Positions 17,346 through 25,733 of a DNA stretch of 64,000 nt are shown piece after piece. Location: positions 124,001-188,000 of the forward strand of contig CAZCUX010000011.1 of assembly GCA_964502005.1 (NCBI GenBank), written 5' to 3'. The DNA comes from CAJWOS01 sp964502005. Its GTDB lineage: Bacteria; Myxococcota_A; UBA796; UBA2385. Under the pieces are notes generated by a model. It searched no databases and was not told the DNA's origin. It saw only the letters and a list, made by a program, of their open reading frames with translations. Each line of letters begins with the position of its first letter. Position 1 is the stretch's first letter. The translations under genes and the position numbers were made by a program.

Positions 17346-17598
17346 ATTCACCCGCGGCGTATCTCAATGGATACGCTTCGGCAGGTAGACGAATTGTTCG
17401 TGGCGCTCTCTGCTGGGTCAACGGCGGGGGAGGGAAAAACCTTGAGCACATTCTTAGGGAATTGCGATTTGTAAGCGTTTGTGCGTGTTGTGATGGCAGT
17501 TGCGCGCCCAGGGAGGACCGATGGGCGGCATCGTGCTACGGACCTCCGCGTGAGCGAGAACATGTCTCGTTTTATCGATGCGCAGAGGGTCGACGGAC

Positions 17599-20037
17599 GT
17601 GGCTGAGACGGAACGCGGCGACAGCGGCACACCTGCCGTGTATGTGCCCAAAACGCTGATTGGAAAGACGGCTGCGTGGGTGCTGCTGCATCCTCGGTCG
17701 TCGATGGTGTTGTTTGGCGTGGTCACGTTGCTGTCGATTCTGTTGTCGACGCGGCTCACAGTCGACCCCAACATGTTGAGCCTGCTCCCCCAGGACCACC
17801 CCACCACCCAGGCCATTCAAAAGGTCAATGCCGAAGAGGGTGGCACCAACTTTATGACCCTCGCGTTTTCGGGGGAGGACCCCATCAAGCGCGATGCGGC
17901 ATTGGTGCGCTTGGCCCAGGAAATCGAAGGCATCGAAGGCGTTGACTACGCGCTGTTCGACATCCCTCCCGACCTCGCGTGGCGCTTGGGTATGCTGCAG
18001 CTCGATGTTCCGGCCCTGGGCGCCCTCGAAGCGCGCCTCCAGGCTGCCATCGCCCTCGGTCCCGCGGCGGCGAATCCCTTTGTTGCGAGTCGCCTGCTCG
18101 ACCTCGGCCCGTTGACCGAGAAGCTCGCCGACCAAAATGGCGGAACGGCGGTGTTTCGTTCCAACGATGGCTTGGCGCGGATTTTGGTGCGTCCGACGGG
18201 GTCCGCTTATGATGCACGGTTCGCGGCGCCGTTTGTGGCGCGCTTGGACAAGGTGGTCGCCACTTTTGACGAGGCGGAGGCGGATGTTTCGCTCGTTTGG
18301 ATGGGCGGGGCGTATCGGCACGCCGTAGAAGACATCCAGGTCATTCGAAATGACCTTTCGTCGACGGTGATGGTCTCGGCGCTTGCGGTTTTGGCGTTGG
18401 TGGCGCTGGCATTTCGTGAGATGCGCGCCACTTTGGTGGTTTTTATACCGCTGGTTTTCGCCAATATTTGGACCACAGGGGTCGCGACGCTCGCGGTAGG
18501 CTCTCTCAATACCTTTACTTCGTTTTATCCCGCGATTTTGCTGGGCTTGGGCGTCGACTTTTCGCTGCATTTATACGCGCGTTATCGGGAGGAATGCTCC
18601 GTCCAAAATAGCGTGAAGGAGGCCATCTACGCAGCTTGGGACCATGTTGGCCCCCCTTGTGTGACGGCGGCCGTGACGTCCGCGGGTGGCTTTTGTGCGC
18701 TGTGGGTGGCGGGCTTTGGCGGCTTCCGGCAGTTGGGCACGTTGTTGGGCGCGGGCGTGTTGTTGTGCCTCGTCTCGGTCATGACGATGTTGCCGCTGCT
18801 GATTGCATTTCGCGACCGAAAGGGCATTCGAGAGCTGCGGCGTCGTAAGCTGCGATTGGGACGCCGCGTCGCTGATGGTTTGTCGTGGCGTTTGTCCCGC
18901 ATTGCGCCGGTCAGCCTCATTTTGGTGGCTGGCCTGAGCGCGTTGGCCGCCACCCGTTTGGACATGGTTGGCTTTCAGTACGACCTCAGCGCCTTGCGCA
19001 AGACGGGCCTCGGCTACGAAGACTTTGACGATGCCCAGCGAGCCGCTGCAGAGTCGGCGTTTGCGCCGATTTTGGTCAGTTTCGACTCGATGGACGCCTT
19101 GGCTTCGGCGCACCAGCGCCTCGCGGGGCCGATTGCGGAGGGGCATGTCCACAATGTCCGCGGATTGATGTCTGTGTTTTCGGTGCTGCCGGTCGACCAA
19201 GCGGAGCGTGTGGCGCACCTCTCTACGCTCGCGTCCCTTGCACGTCATGAAAACATGCAGTACCTTCCGGTACAAGTCCGAGAAAACCTCGCGATGCTGG
19301 GCAAAGAAGACCCCAAGGTGCTCGCGATTTCCGACTTACCACGGGGGCTTCAGCATGCGCTCGGGGCAACGGCCGCCCGCCCCCGGATGTTGTTGCTACC
19401 ATCCGGAAACCAATGGGACCTTCGCAACAACGTAGAACTGCGTCAAAGTGTGCTGGCTGCGGTGCCCGAAGGTGAGGCGGCTGGCGAGTATCTCGCTCTC
19501 GCTGTGCTGTATGAGTTGGTCGCCGATGATGTGGTGCGGGTTGCGGCGACTGCGTTGTTGGTCGTGTTTTTGTTGTCTTGGCTCGACCTCCGCCATTTGG
19601 GTCGCGCGTTGTGGGTGGTGGCGGCCCTCGCGGCGGGAATGTCGTGGGCAGGCGCGGGAATGGTTGCCACGGGCATCGAGCTATCGGTTGTCAATTTCGT
19701 GGGCATCCCCATTTTGATGGGAATTGGCGTCGACGTCATCATCCATTTGATGCACCGCGTTGACGAAGAAGGGCCGGGCGGCGTGCGCCGGGCACTCGCG
19801 ACGACCGGTTGGGCCTCCGCGCTGTCCTCGGCAACCACCGTACTTTCTTTCGCGAGCTTGTCGGTCGCCGAGCACCAAGGCGTGCGTTCGATGGGACATC
19901 TCATCGTCCTTGGCTTGTCCCTCGTTACCTTGGCTGGGTTCGTGTTGGTTCCATTGGGTTGGTCGTCTATTTGGAGAATGCAAGGGAAGGTCGGAATGCG
20001 TCCCACTACCAACGACTCCGCAGGTTCCGACGTTTAG
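17599..20037 (+). CDS. RND-superfamily exporter (MMPL/HpnN type)
   Basis: An inner-membrane protein of about 812 residues with the duplicated RND layout: one N-terminal membrane helix, a large periplasmic loop, five or more helices, then the same again. The signature segments GLGVDFSLHLYARYREE and GIGVDVIIHLMHRVDEE occur at the start of the second helix block of each half, as in MMPL/HpnN lipid exporters. The family moves lipids such as hopanoids toward the outer membrane using proton flow. The substrate is not readable here. I prefer GTG 17599 with AGAGGG nine bases upstream; ATG 17578 is possible. It converges with the NAD kinase gene. Confidence 0.85.
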   Translation: MAETERGDSGTPAVYVPKTLIGKTAAWVLLHPRSSMVLFGVVTLLSILLSTRLTVDPNMLSLLPQDHPTTQAIQKVNAEEGGTNFMTLAFSGEDPIKRDAALVRLAQEIEGIEGVDYALFDIPPDLAWRLGMLQLDVPALGALEARLQAAIALGPAAANPFVASRLLDLGPLTEKLADQNGGTAVFRSNDGLARILVRPTGSAYDARFAAPFVARLDKVVATFDEAEADVSLVWMGGAYRHAVEDIQVIRNDLSSTVMVSALAVLALVALAFREMRATLVVFIPLVFANIWTTGVATLAVGSLNTFTSFYPAILLGLGVDFSLHLYARYREECSVQNSVKEAIYAAWDHVGPPCVTAAVTSAGGFCALWVAGFGGFRQLGTLLGAGVLLCLVSVMTMLPLLIAFRDRKGIRELRRRKLRLGRRVADGLSWRLSRIAPVSLILVAGLSALAATRLDMVGFQYDLSALRKTGLGYEDFDDAQRAAAESAFAPILVSFDSMDALASAHQRLAGPIAEGHVHNVRGLMSVFSVLPVDQAERVAHLSTLASLARHENMQYLPVQVRENLAMLGKEDPKVLAISDLPRGLQHALGATAARPRMLLLPSGNQWDLRNNVELRQSVLAAVPEGEAAGEYLALAVLYELVADDVVRVAATALLVVFLLSWLDLRHLGRALWVVAALAAGMSWAGAGMVATGIELSVVNFVGIPILMGIGVDVIIHLMHRVDEEGPGGVRRALATTGWASALSSATTVLSFASLSVAEHQGVRSMGHLIVLGLSLVTLAGFVLVPLGWSSIWRMQGKVGMRPTTNDSAGSDV

Positions 20038-20054
20038 TCGCTCTTCGCCAGCGC

Positions 20055-20879
20055 TCAGGTTCGCAAAATCTTGCGCACCATCGCGCGGGTGAAGTCGTGT
20101 CCTTGAAAGAAAGCGAGCGTGACGTCCGAGTTGGCGTCCGCGACACGCATTCCCGACACATGGCCGAGGTCGACACCGTCTGCGACCGCGCGTACAGGGC
20201 GGCGTTCGGTATCCAATGCAACCAACTCCACAACCGAAGTAAGGGGCAATACGAGAGGCGTGAGGCGGGGGACATGGGGCGCGATGGGCGTCACCTGAAG
20301 CGCCCGTACGAGCGGGTGGCAAGGGACACCGCCCGCAGAATAAGAATAGGCCGTGCTCCCAAGTGCGGTGGACGTCAACAATCCATCGCAAATGAGCCGC
20401 TTGACGACCACTTCACCGTCAATCTTGACCTGGAAATGCGCAGTCTGGCCGGTGGCGCGTTCGAGGTAGAGGTCGTTGACGGCGACGGCGCTGACGCGGC
20501 TTCCGTCCTCCTTGCGGGCGGTCATCGACAGGCGCGGGAATCGCCGGGCGGTCCACGCATGGTCACGAATGGCGGCGGCAACCAGCGCAGCGTCGCCCAC
20601 ATCATTGAGCAGAAAGCCGAGATGACCGGCGTTGAGCCCAAGATAGACATGCGCAGGCCCAAGCTCGCGAATGGTTCGGAGCATAAATCCGTCACCACCC
20701 ACGACAACACACAATGGCGATGGCAGGCGGCCGAGGTCGATAAACGGCTTTAGGCGCGCTACGAGGTCTTTGGCGCGTGGATTGTGGGGGTCAACCGCAA
20801 GAAGTGCGTGGCCTTCGCCGTTTGGGGAAGCCGGCGCGGTGTCGTCAGGTTTTGGGTTCAAGGGGTCTGCATCACGCAT
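20055..20879 (-). CDS. nadK: NAD kinase
   Basis: A 274-residue ATP-NAD kinase. The diagnostic motifs are present: VVGGDGFMLR (the GGDG ATP/NAD site), a VNDLYLER segment where most members have NE, and the DGLLTSTALGSTAYSYSAGG loop that binds NAD. It makes NADP from NAD in the cytoplasm. Start ATG at 20879 has GGGAG four bases upstream, better than the TTG at 20900. The Asp in VNDL in place of the common Asn-Glu pair is a variant worth noting but does not by itself suggest loss of activity. The gene converges with the RND exporter and diverges from the DapF-like gene. Confidence 0.9.
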   Translation of the reverse strand: MRDADPLNPKPDDTAPASPNGEGHALLAVDPHNPRAKDLVARLKPFIDLGRLPSPLCVVVGGDGFMLRTIRELGPAHVYLGLNAGHLGFLLNDVGDAALVAAAIRDHAWTARRFPRLSMTARKEDGSRVSAVAVNDLYLERATGQTAHFQVKIDGEVVVKRLICDGLLTSTALGSTAYSYSAGGVPCHPLVRALQVTPIAPHVPRLTPLVLPLTSVVELVALDTERRPVRAVADGVDLGHVSGMRVADANSDVTLAFFQGHDFTRAMVRKILRT

Positions 20880-20962
20880 GGGGCTCCCGTTCTTGGGCAA
20901 GAGTAGGTTAACCCGCGCCCCGTGCGGCGATGCAGCGCACGCAAAGTGCAGTTGGAGGCGTG

Positions 20963-21805
20963 ATGCGCTTGGTCAAGAGCCACGGAATTGGCAACGATTA
21001 CCTCGTGCTGGCGAGCAATCACATCATTGATGCCGATGTCGTTCGCGCCCTCTGCAACCGACACACCGGCGTCGGGGGAGACGGCGTATTAGAGGCCATT
21101 CCCAGTGATAATGCGGACTTTGGTCTGCGCATTTGGAATCCCGACGGAAGCCTGGCGGAAAAATCAGGGAATGGGCTACGCATTTTTGCGCGGTATTTGG
21201 TGGACCATTGCCTCGCGCCCTTGGTGTTTACGATTGAAGTAGGAGGCTCGATTGTCGCGTGTGAGGTGCACGCTTCAGGGCACGAAGTGACCGTCTCGAT
21301 GGGACAAGCCACGCTTTCTGCACCAGAAATTCCTGCCCGCTACCGTTTGGTGCAAGGCGCCATCGAAGTGTGCGGGCAGACGTTGCGTGCGACTGCTGTG
21401 GGAATCGGCAACCCGCATTGTGTGGTGTTTGTGGACGAACTTCTGGGCTCGGAGGGCGATCTCGATGGGCTCCCCTGGCGAACCTGGGGCGCGGCGCTCG
21501 AGGTGCATCCGTGGTTTCCCAATCGAACCAATGTGCAGTTCGTGCGGGTCGTGGACCGGTCTACGTTGGCCCTTCGGGTTTGGGAGCGGGGGGCGGGCGA
21601 GACGCTTGCATCCGGGTCGTCTGCCTGCGCTGCAACCGTCGCGGCTTTTGTGGCGGGGCTTGTGTCGGGTCCCGTGCAGGTTCGTATGCCAGGCGGTACA
21701 CTCGACGTGACGGTCAATGACAACCTCGACGTGGTCCTCCGTGGCCCCGTGGAGGAGATTGCGGTCATCGCGACGTCGCGTTCTTATGGGGAGTTGTCGG
21801 GTTGA
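20963..21805 (+). CDS. dapF: DapF-like diaminopimelate epimerase with both catalytic cysteines replaced by serine
   Basis: A 280-residue protein with the two-domain DapF fold pattern. Conserved glycine-rich segments are clear: CNRHTGVGGDGVL, DGSLAEKSGNGLR, GIGNPHCVVF, WERGAGETLASGS. In true epimerases the second and fourth segments carry the catalytic Cys pair (AEMCGNG and GETLACGTGA). Here they are Ser68 and Ser217. DapF interconverts LL- and meso-diaminopimelate for lysine and peptidoglycan by a two-thiol mechanism, so this protein may have another substrate, a reduced rate, or another mechanism. Start ATG 20963 follows GGAGG at 20954. The next gene starts on its stop codon (TGATG). Confidence 0.8.
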   Translation: MRLVKSHGIGNDYLVLASNHIIDADVVRALCNRHTGVGGDGVLEAIPSDNADFGLRIWNPDGSLAEKSGNGLRIFARYLVDHCLAPLVFTIEVGGSIVACEVHASGHEVTVSMGQATLSAPEIPARYRLVQGAIEVCGQTLRATAVGIGNPHCVVFVDELLGSEGDLDGLPWRTWGAALEVHPWFPNRTNVQFVRVVDRSTLALRVWERGAGETLASGSSACAATVAAFVAGLVSGPVQVRMPGGTLDVTVNDNLDVVLRGPVEEIAVIATSRSYGELSG

Positions 21806-24306
21806 TGATTGGGATTTGGCTGTTCGCAGGCGCCCTTGCATCCGCGGGGGAACGTTTGGCATGTCCAGACGGAGCCGAGCTGCAAGAGCTTGCCGCGGAC
21901 GGCATTGTCGATCGTTGGTGCGCGCGCCCTGACGGAACGGCCCACGGCCCTTCCCAGCGCCTTGACAGTAGCGGCCGTATCGTCGAGCGGGGCTACTGGG
22001 AAAACGGCGTCGCATCGGGGCATTGGCGCTACTACGACACCAAAGGGCGGGTCACACGCGTCGGCCAAATGACCGGCGGACTGCCCGAAGGTGCCTGGAC
22101 CCACTACGACCCTACGGGAAAACCCCAGGCCACCGTGACCCACGGGGTCGCAGTGCTCGAAGAGGCTCCTGTCCGATTGGAAGGGGACGCCCGATTTCGA
22201 TGGTCCCAACGATTTTCCGCCCCGCCCCAGGCATGGTGGTCCCTCGGAAACAAGGTGTTGGTCGCTGTAGACGGCCTTGTTGTCGTGGATGTCGAGTCCG
22301 GTGCCGTCTTGGGGCGTGTGCCGTTGCCGGAAGCCCTTCGGCCCGATGCGCTCGTCGCGGGCGACTCTTTGTTTGCTGTGACCGTATCGGGCGAGCTGGT
22401 AGAAGTAACGGTTTCCCCGGATGATGCCATTCGCTGGAGGCGGGTGCGCACGCTCTCGGGGGTTACCCATGTCGCGGGCGTGGACTCCCAAGGCCGCGTC
22501 GTGGTCCGTGACGGCACAGGGCGCCTGTCCGGGCTGAATTCACTCACCGCCGCAACGGAATGGACTTCGCGTTTGGCGGTCGACGAAGTGCCCCCCGTAC
22601 AAGCGGGCGCTGTGTTTGTAGGAGTGCGCGCCGGTCGCGAAGTTCGCGCGGTCGTGGAGGGCACCGGAGAGTTTGTTTGGCAAGCGCGAATGCCGAATAC
22701 CGTGCGTTCACTCGGCAACTTTGACGGGCAAGTGGTGGTGATGACCGACCACAGCGAAGTCGTCATGCTCGACGGCCAGAGCGGTACGCCGCTTTGGACG
22801 GCGTCTTTGCCGGTTCCGCCGCAATCCGACATCCGCTTGGTCCCTGCGGGGCGGGGCTTGTGGGTGGCGGGGCCCCATGCCGCGTTTCGCCTCGACCCGC
22901 GCACCGGCGAGTCGATGGACAAGCGGGTGGCCCTGCCGCCAGATGGGGAGGCACCGGCGGACCTCTCGATGGAGCGCGAATTGAGCTGTACGAGTGGTCG
23001 CACCGGCGGTTTGCGGTGTATGCCGGGCGATTGGACGCTCGACATCCCGCCGCCGGTGCTGCCGCCCCTCATGGGGGACGGCTGGGTATTGGTCGCCGAC
23101 CGCGATGGTTGGGTCCGCGCAGTGGACGCTTCCGTCGCCGCCGCAACGGTGGGCCAAGAAACGGCAGGAGCGACGGTGCTCTTTGACGGCGAACATTCGG
23201 GCATCGTCGTGGGGGGCATTTCGAGCTTTGAGGTGGATGTGCCATGGGTGGTCGTCGAGCGTACAAGCGCCGCGCTCGAAGACGCTTGTACCGTGACCAC
23301 GGCGATTGTCGGCTTGCCCGACGGGACACCCTTCGTGCCGATACCCGAAGAAGGCGCGACGGAACCGCCGGAACAGCCTTGGTTGTGGTTGGATGATACC
23401 TTGCTCGACGACGACCACGGAGCGGGTTCGTTTGCAATCGAAGAACATTGGTCCGTCGAAAACGAACGTTCCCTTTGGCGCATGAGTTGGTGGCACCACC
23501 ACCGCCCTACAGTTGCGGCGCTGATGGCCACACTCGGCACGCCCGAAGACGCAGCGCGCGTGGATGCGCTTTTGCGATGTGAAAGCGGTGCCGCTCGGTT
23601 TCGCGGCATTGTTCGATTGGATGACGGCTATCGTACGTTGGAGTTGGTTGGCAACCTAACGATTGCGCCCCATTTACACGAAATTGATGGACATTTGGGC
23701 TGCCTCTTGGATGTCTCCGTGGGAGGCGAGGACCAAGGCGCCTGGAGCAGCCCCGTCTTGCCCGCGTGGTCGGAGGTCGTCATCGAAGTAGTCGATAGCG
23801 ACTCTATTCCGGTGATTCCCGAAGACGGCGCATTTCCTACGACGGTCGAAGGCGCGGTTTTGGTCGATGCCTACGAACCATGGGCCACCGCGCGCACTTC
23901 GGCTCGCGCCCAAGGTGTCGTCCAACTCCGCATCGACGACGCCGACGCCCGCGGTCCCGTGCTTCGCGCATTTGCCGGTGACCGTCGGTTGGTCGAAGTG
24001 CCCGTTCCCGACCTTCGCTGGGGGCGGGTCGTGACCTCGGAGGAGGGCGAAGTGGTCCCGTCACCCGCAATCGAGTCTTATGTTGACTTGGGCCACCCTC
24101 TCCCTTTGCTCGAAGATGGCGGCCTTCAGTGGCAGAGGGTCTGGACACGCTCGGATTGTGTTGCGCCGGCTCCTCCTTCGCTTCCTCCTGCTGAACGCGA
24201 CCCTGAGCCTGTCGTCAAGGTTGTCGAAGAGGACGCCCCTCCTTTGAAGCCTCCTGCGCCACTCAAGCCGGCGAAGCGTAGGAAAGGAGCGAAGGCGGAA
24301 CCTTGA
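21805..24306 (+). CDS. Large secreted protein with MORN-like and PQQ-propeller-like repeats
   Basis: An 833-residue exported protein with a short signal peptide (MIGIWLFAGALASAG). Residues about 60-110 contain MORN-like repeats (YWENGVASGHWRYYD, GGLPEGAWTHYD). Residues about 140-380 are blade-like repeats of the PQQ/WD type (NKVLVAVDGLVVVDVESG, GQVVVMTDHSEVVMLDG). A region with several cysteines and an acidic segment follow. The last 40 residues are Pro/Lys/Arg-rich and probably disordered. The start overlaps the stop of the DapF-like gene (TGATG), so they are coupled. The function is unknown; a periplasmic or surface binding role is likely. No catalytic site was seen. Confidence 0.7.
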   Translation: MIGIWLFAGALASAGERLACPDGAELQELAADGIVDRWCARPDGTAHGPSQRLDSSGRIVERGYWENGVASGHWRYYDTKGRVTRVGQMTGGLPEGAWTHYDPTGKPQATVTHGVAVLEEAPVRLEGDARFRWSQRFSAPPQAWWSLGNKVLVAVDGLVVVDVESGAVLGRVPLPEALRPDALVAGDSLFAVTVSGELVEVTVSPDDAIRWRRVRTLSGVTHVAGVDSQGRVVVRDGTGRLSGLNSLTAATEWTSRLAVDEVPPVQAGAVFVGVRAGREVRAVVEGTGEFVWQARMPNTVRSLGNFDGQVVVMTDHSEVVMLDGQSGTPLWTASLPVPPQSDIRLVPAGRGLWVAGPHAAFRLDPRTGESMDKRVALPPDGEAPADLSMERELSCTSGRTGGLRCMPGDWTLDIPPPVLPPLMGDGWVLVADRDGWVRAVDASVAAATVGQETAGATVLFDGEHSGIVVGGISSFEVDVPWVVVERTSAALEDACTVTTAIVGLPDGTPFVPIPEEGATEPPEQPWLWLDDTLLDDDHGAGSFAIEEHWSVENERSLWRMSWWHHHRPTVAALMATLGTPEDAARVDALLRCESGAARFRGIVRLDDGYRTLELVGNLTIAPHLHEIDGHLGCLLDVSVGGEDQGAWSSPVLPAWSEVVIEVVDSDSIPVIPEDGAFPTTVEGAVLVDAYEPWATARTSARAQGVVQLRIDDADARGPVLRAFAGDRRLVEVPVPDLRWGRVVTSEEGEVVPSPAIESYVDLGHPLPLLEDGGLQWQRVWTRSDCVAPAPPSLPPAERDPEPVVKVVEEDAPPLKPPAPLKPAKRRKGAKAEP

Positions 24307-24397
24307 TGCGTTTCAATAACCCAAGTCGTTTTCGTATTGGGTGTGGATAAATTCGTGCAGCGCGGTTACCCCAGTTGACATTGCATGGGAGGCCGTC

Positions 24398-25642
24398 ATG
24401 TCGCTTGAGTTGCTGAAGTCTCGTTTGGACACTATTCGGGACCGAATCGGCGTGGTGCGTGGAAGGGGAGAGGAAGCAACCAAACAGGCGCTTGTACTTC
24501 CCATGTTGGATGCCCTTGGTTTCGACATTTGGAATCCGGGGGAGGTTTGCCCCGAGTTCGACGCGGATTTCGCCGTTCGGCGTGGTGGCCCGAAAGAGCG
24601 GGTTGACTTGGCGCTGATTATCGACAACGAACCGCGTGTTTTTATCGAAGTCAAAGCAGTCGACTCTGACCTCACGGCCCACCGGGGTCAACTTGCGCGC
24701 TATTTCAATGCGGTGTCGACTGTCTCGTTGGCAATACTGACCAATGGGGTCGAGTACCAGTTTTTTACCGATACCGGCGAGCCGAATATTATGGACGAGC
24801 GCCCGTTCCATATATTCAATCTCGCGTCATACGATGTCAGCACGGATGTCTTGGCGCGTTTTCACAAGTCCGTGCTGTCTCCCGACGGAATCCGCAGCTA
24901 CGCGCTCGACCTCATCTATACCGCCCGCCTCGTCACATTCCTTCGCGACCAACTTGACCTTCGCAAACGTGAACCCAGCGATGATATGGTTCGCTGGATT
25001 TTGGGCACGACGGCTATGTACGAAGGTCGGTTGGTCTCATCCGTTGTCGACCGTTTTCGTCCGCTGGTGAAAAATGCCCTTCAAATGGTCGTCCGTGACA
25101 TCATCCGCCGGTCAATGGTGGCCATTGATAGTAGCATCGACGGGGACCCTACGCCGGATGAAGAACGGAGTACGCCGACCAGCATCGAGACTGCTCCTGA
25201 GCCTGTACAGGCCCGAGAAACAGTAGAAACGGACGAATCTGCGCCTCGTCGGGAAATTCAAACAACTGCCGAGGAGCTGCAGGCATTCGGAATTGTTCAG
25301 GCGTTGTTTGAGCGCAATGGGCTTGATAAAGTGGACGTGTTTGACGTTTCACAGCGAAAACGTGTACCGGTCTCGTTGGAGTACAAGGATACACTGACCT
25401 ATTTTGGGATTTACCTCAACAAGGTCTCCTGGTGGTGTCTCCGCTTGAGTTTAGAGAGCAAGACCAAATGGGTGGGTTTTCCTATTGAAGCGTCGGCGCT
25501 TCCGCCGATTCCGCCAGACATGGAAGTTCTCAGCCATTCAATGTTGGCGTCGATTCGCGTTCGCCTCAACGATGTCAACGACTTGCGACGACTCGAAGCT
25601 CATATTCTTGCATCGCTAAAGAGCGTTATCGCGGACCATTAG
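24398..25642 (+). CDS. Solitary HsdR_N-type nuclease-domain protein
   Basis: A 414-residue cytoplasmic protein. The N-terminal 180 residues match the pattern of the type I restriction R-subunit N-terminal domain: an early helix with EEATKQALVLPMLDALGFD, then the PD-(D/E)XK nuclease residues in KERVDLALIIDNEP and FIEVKAVDSDL, followed by LARYFNAVSTVSLAILTNG. No DEAD-helicase motor is present, and no hsdM or hsdS is nearby. A low-complexity linker (about 265-305) leads to a C-terminal alpha/beta domain (GIVQALFERNGL, LTYFGIYLNKVSWW). Start ATG 24398 follows GGGAGG. Base composition is visibly less GC-rich than its neighbours, which suggests acquisition. A defence role is plausible but unproven. 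Confidence 0.7.
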   Translation: MSLELLKSRLDTIRDRIGVVRGRGEEATKQALVLPMLDALGFDIWNPGEVCPEFDADFAVRRGGPKERVDLALIIDNEPRVFIEVKAVDSDLTAHRGQLARYFNAVSTVSLAILTNGVEYQFFTDTGEPNIMDERPFHIFNLASYDVSTDVLARFHKSVLSPDGIRSYALDLIYTARLVTFLRDQLDLRKREPSDDMVRWILGTTAMYEGRLVSSVVDRFRPLVKNALQMVVRDIIRRSMVAIDSSIDGDPTPDEERSTPTSIETAPEPVQARETVETDESAPRREIQTTAEELQAFGIVQALFERNGLDKVDVFDVSQRKRVPVSLEYKDTLTYFGIYLNKVSWWCLRLSLESKTKWVGFPIEASALPPIPPDMEVLSHSMLASIRVRLNDVNDLRRLEAHILASLKSVIADH

Positions 25643-25657
25643 GTCAGTTTGATTGCG

Positions 25658-25716
25658 TTAGCACCACTCTGTATTGTTCGACATTGAATGCCGATGCAGC
25701 GCAGTCTTGGTGCTAA
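25658..25716. repeat. Inverted repeat TTAGCACCA...TGGTGCTAA in AT-rich gap
   Basis: The two 9-base arms at 25658-25666 and 25708-25716 are exact complements separated by 41 bases. They fill most of the 91-base gap between the nuclease-like gene and the convergent mltG gene. The gap is AT-rich compared with the window. The element may fold in the 3' end of either transcript. A recombination site is possible but unsupported. Confidence 0.4.
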
Positions 25717-25733
25717 TGTCGTTCTGCAATTGT

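Noticed and set aside
24375..24380. TTGACA as a -35 box for the nuclease-like gene
   Set aside because: A matching -10 would fall inside or past the start codon at 24398.
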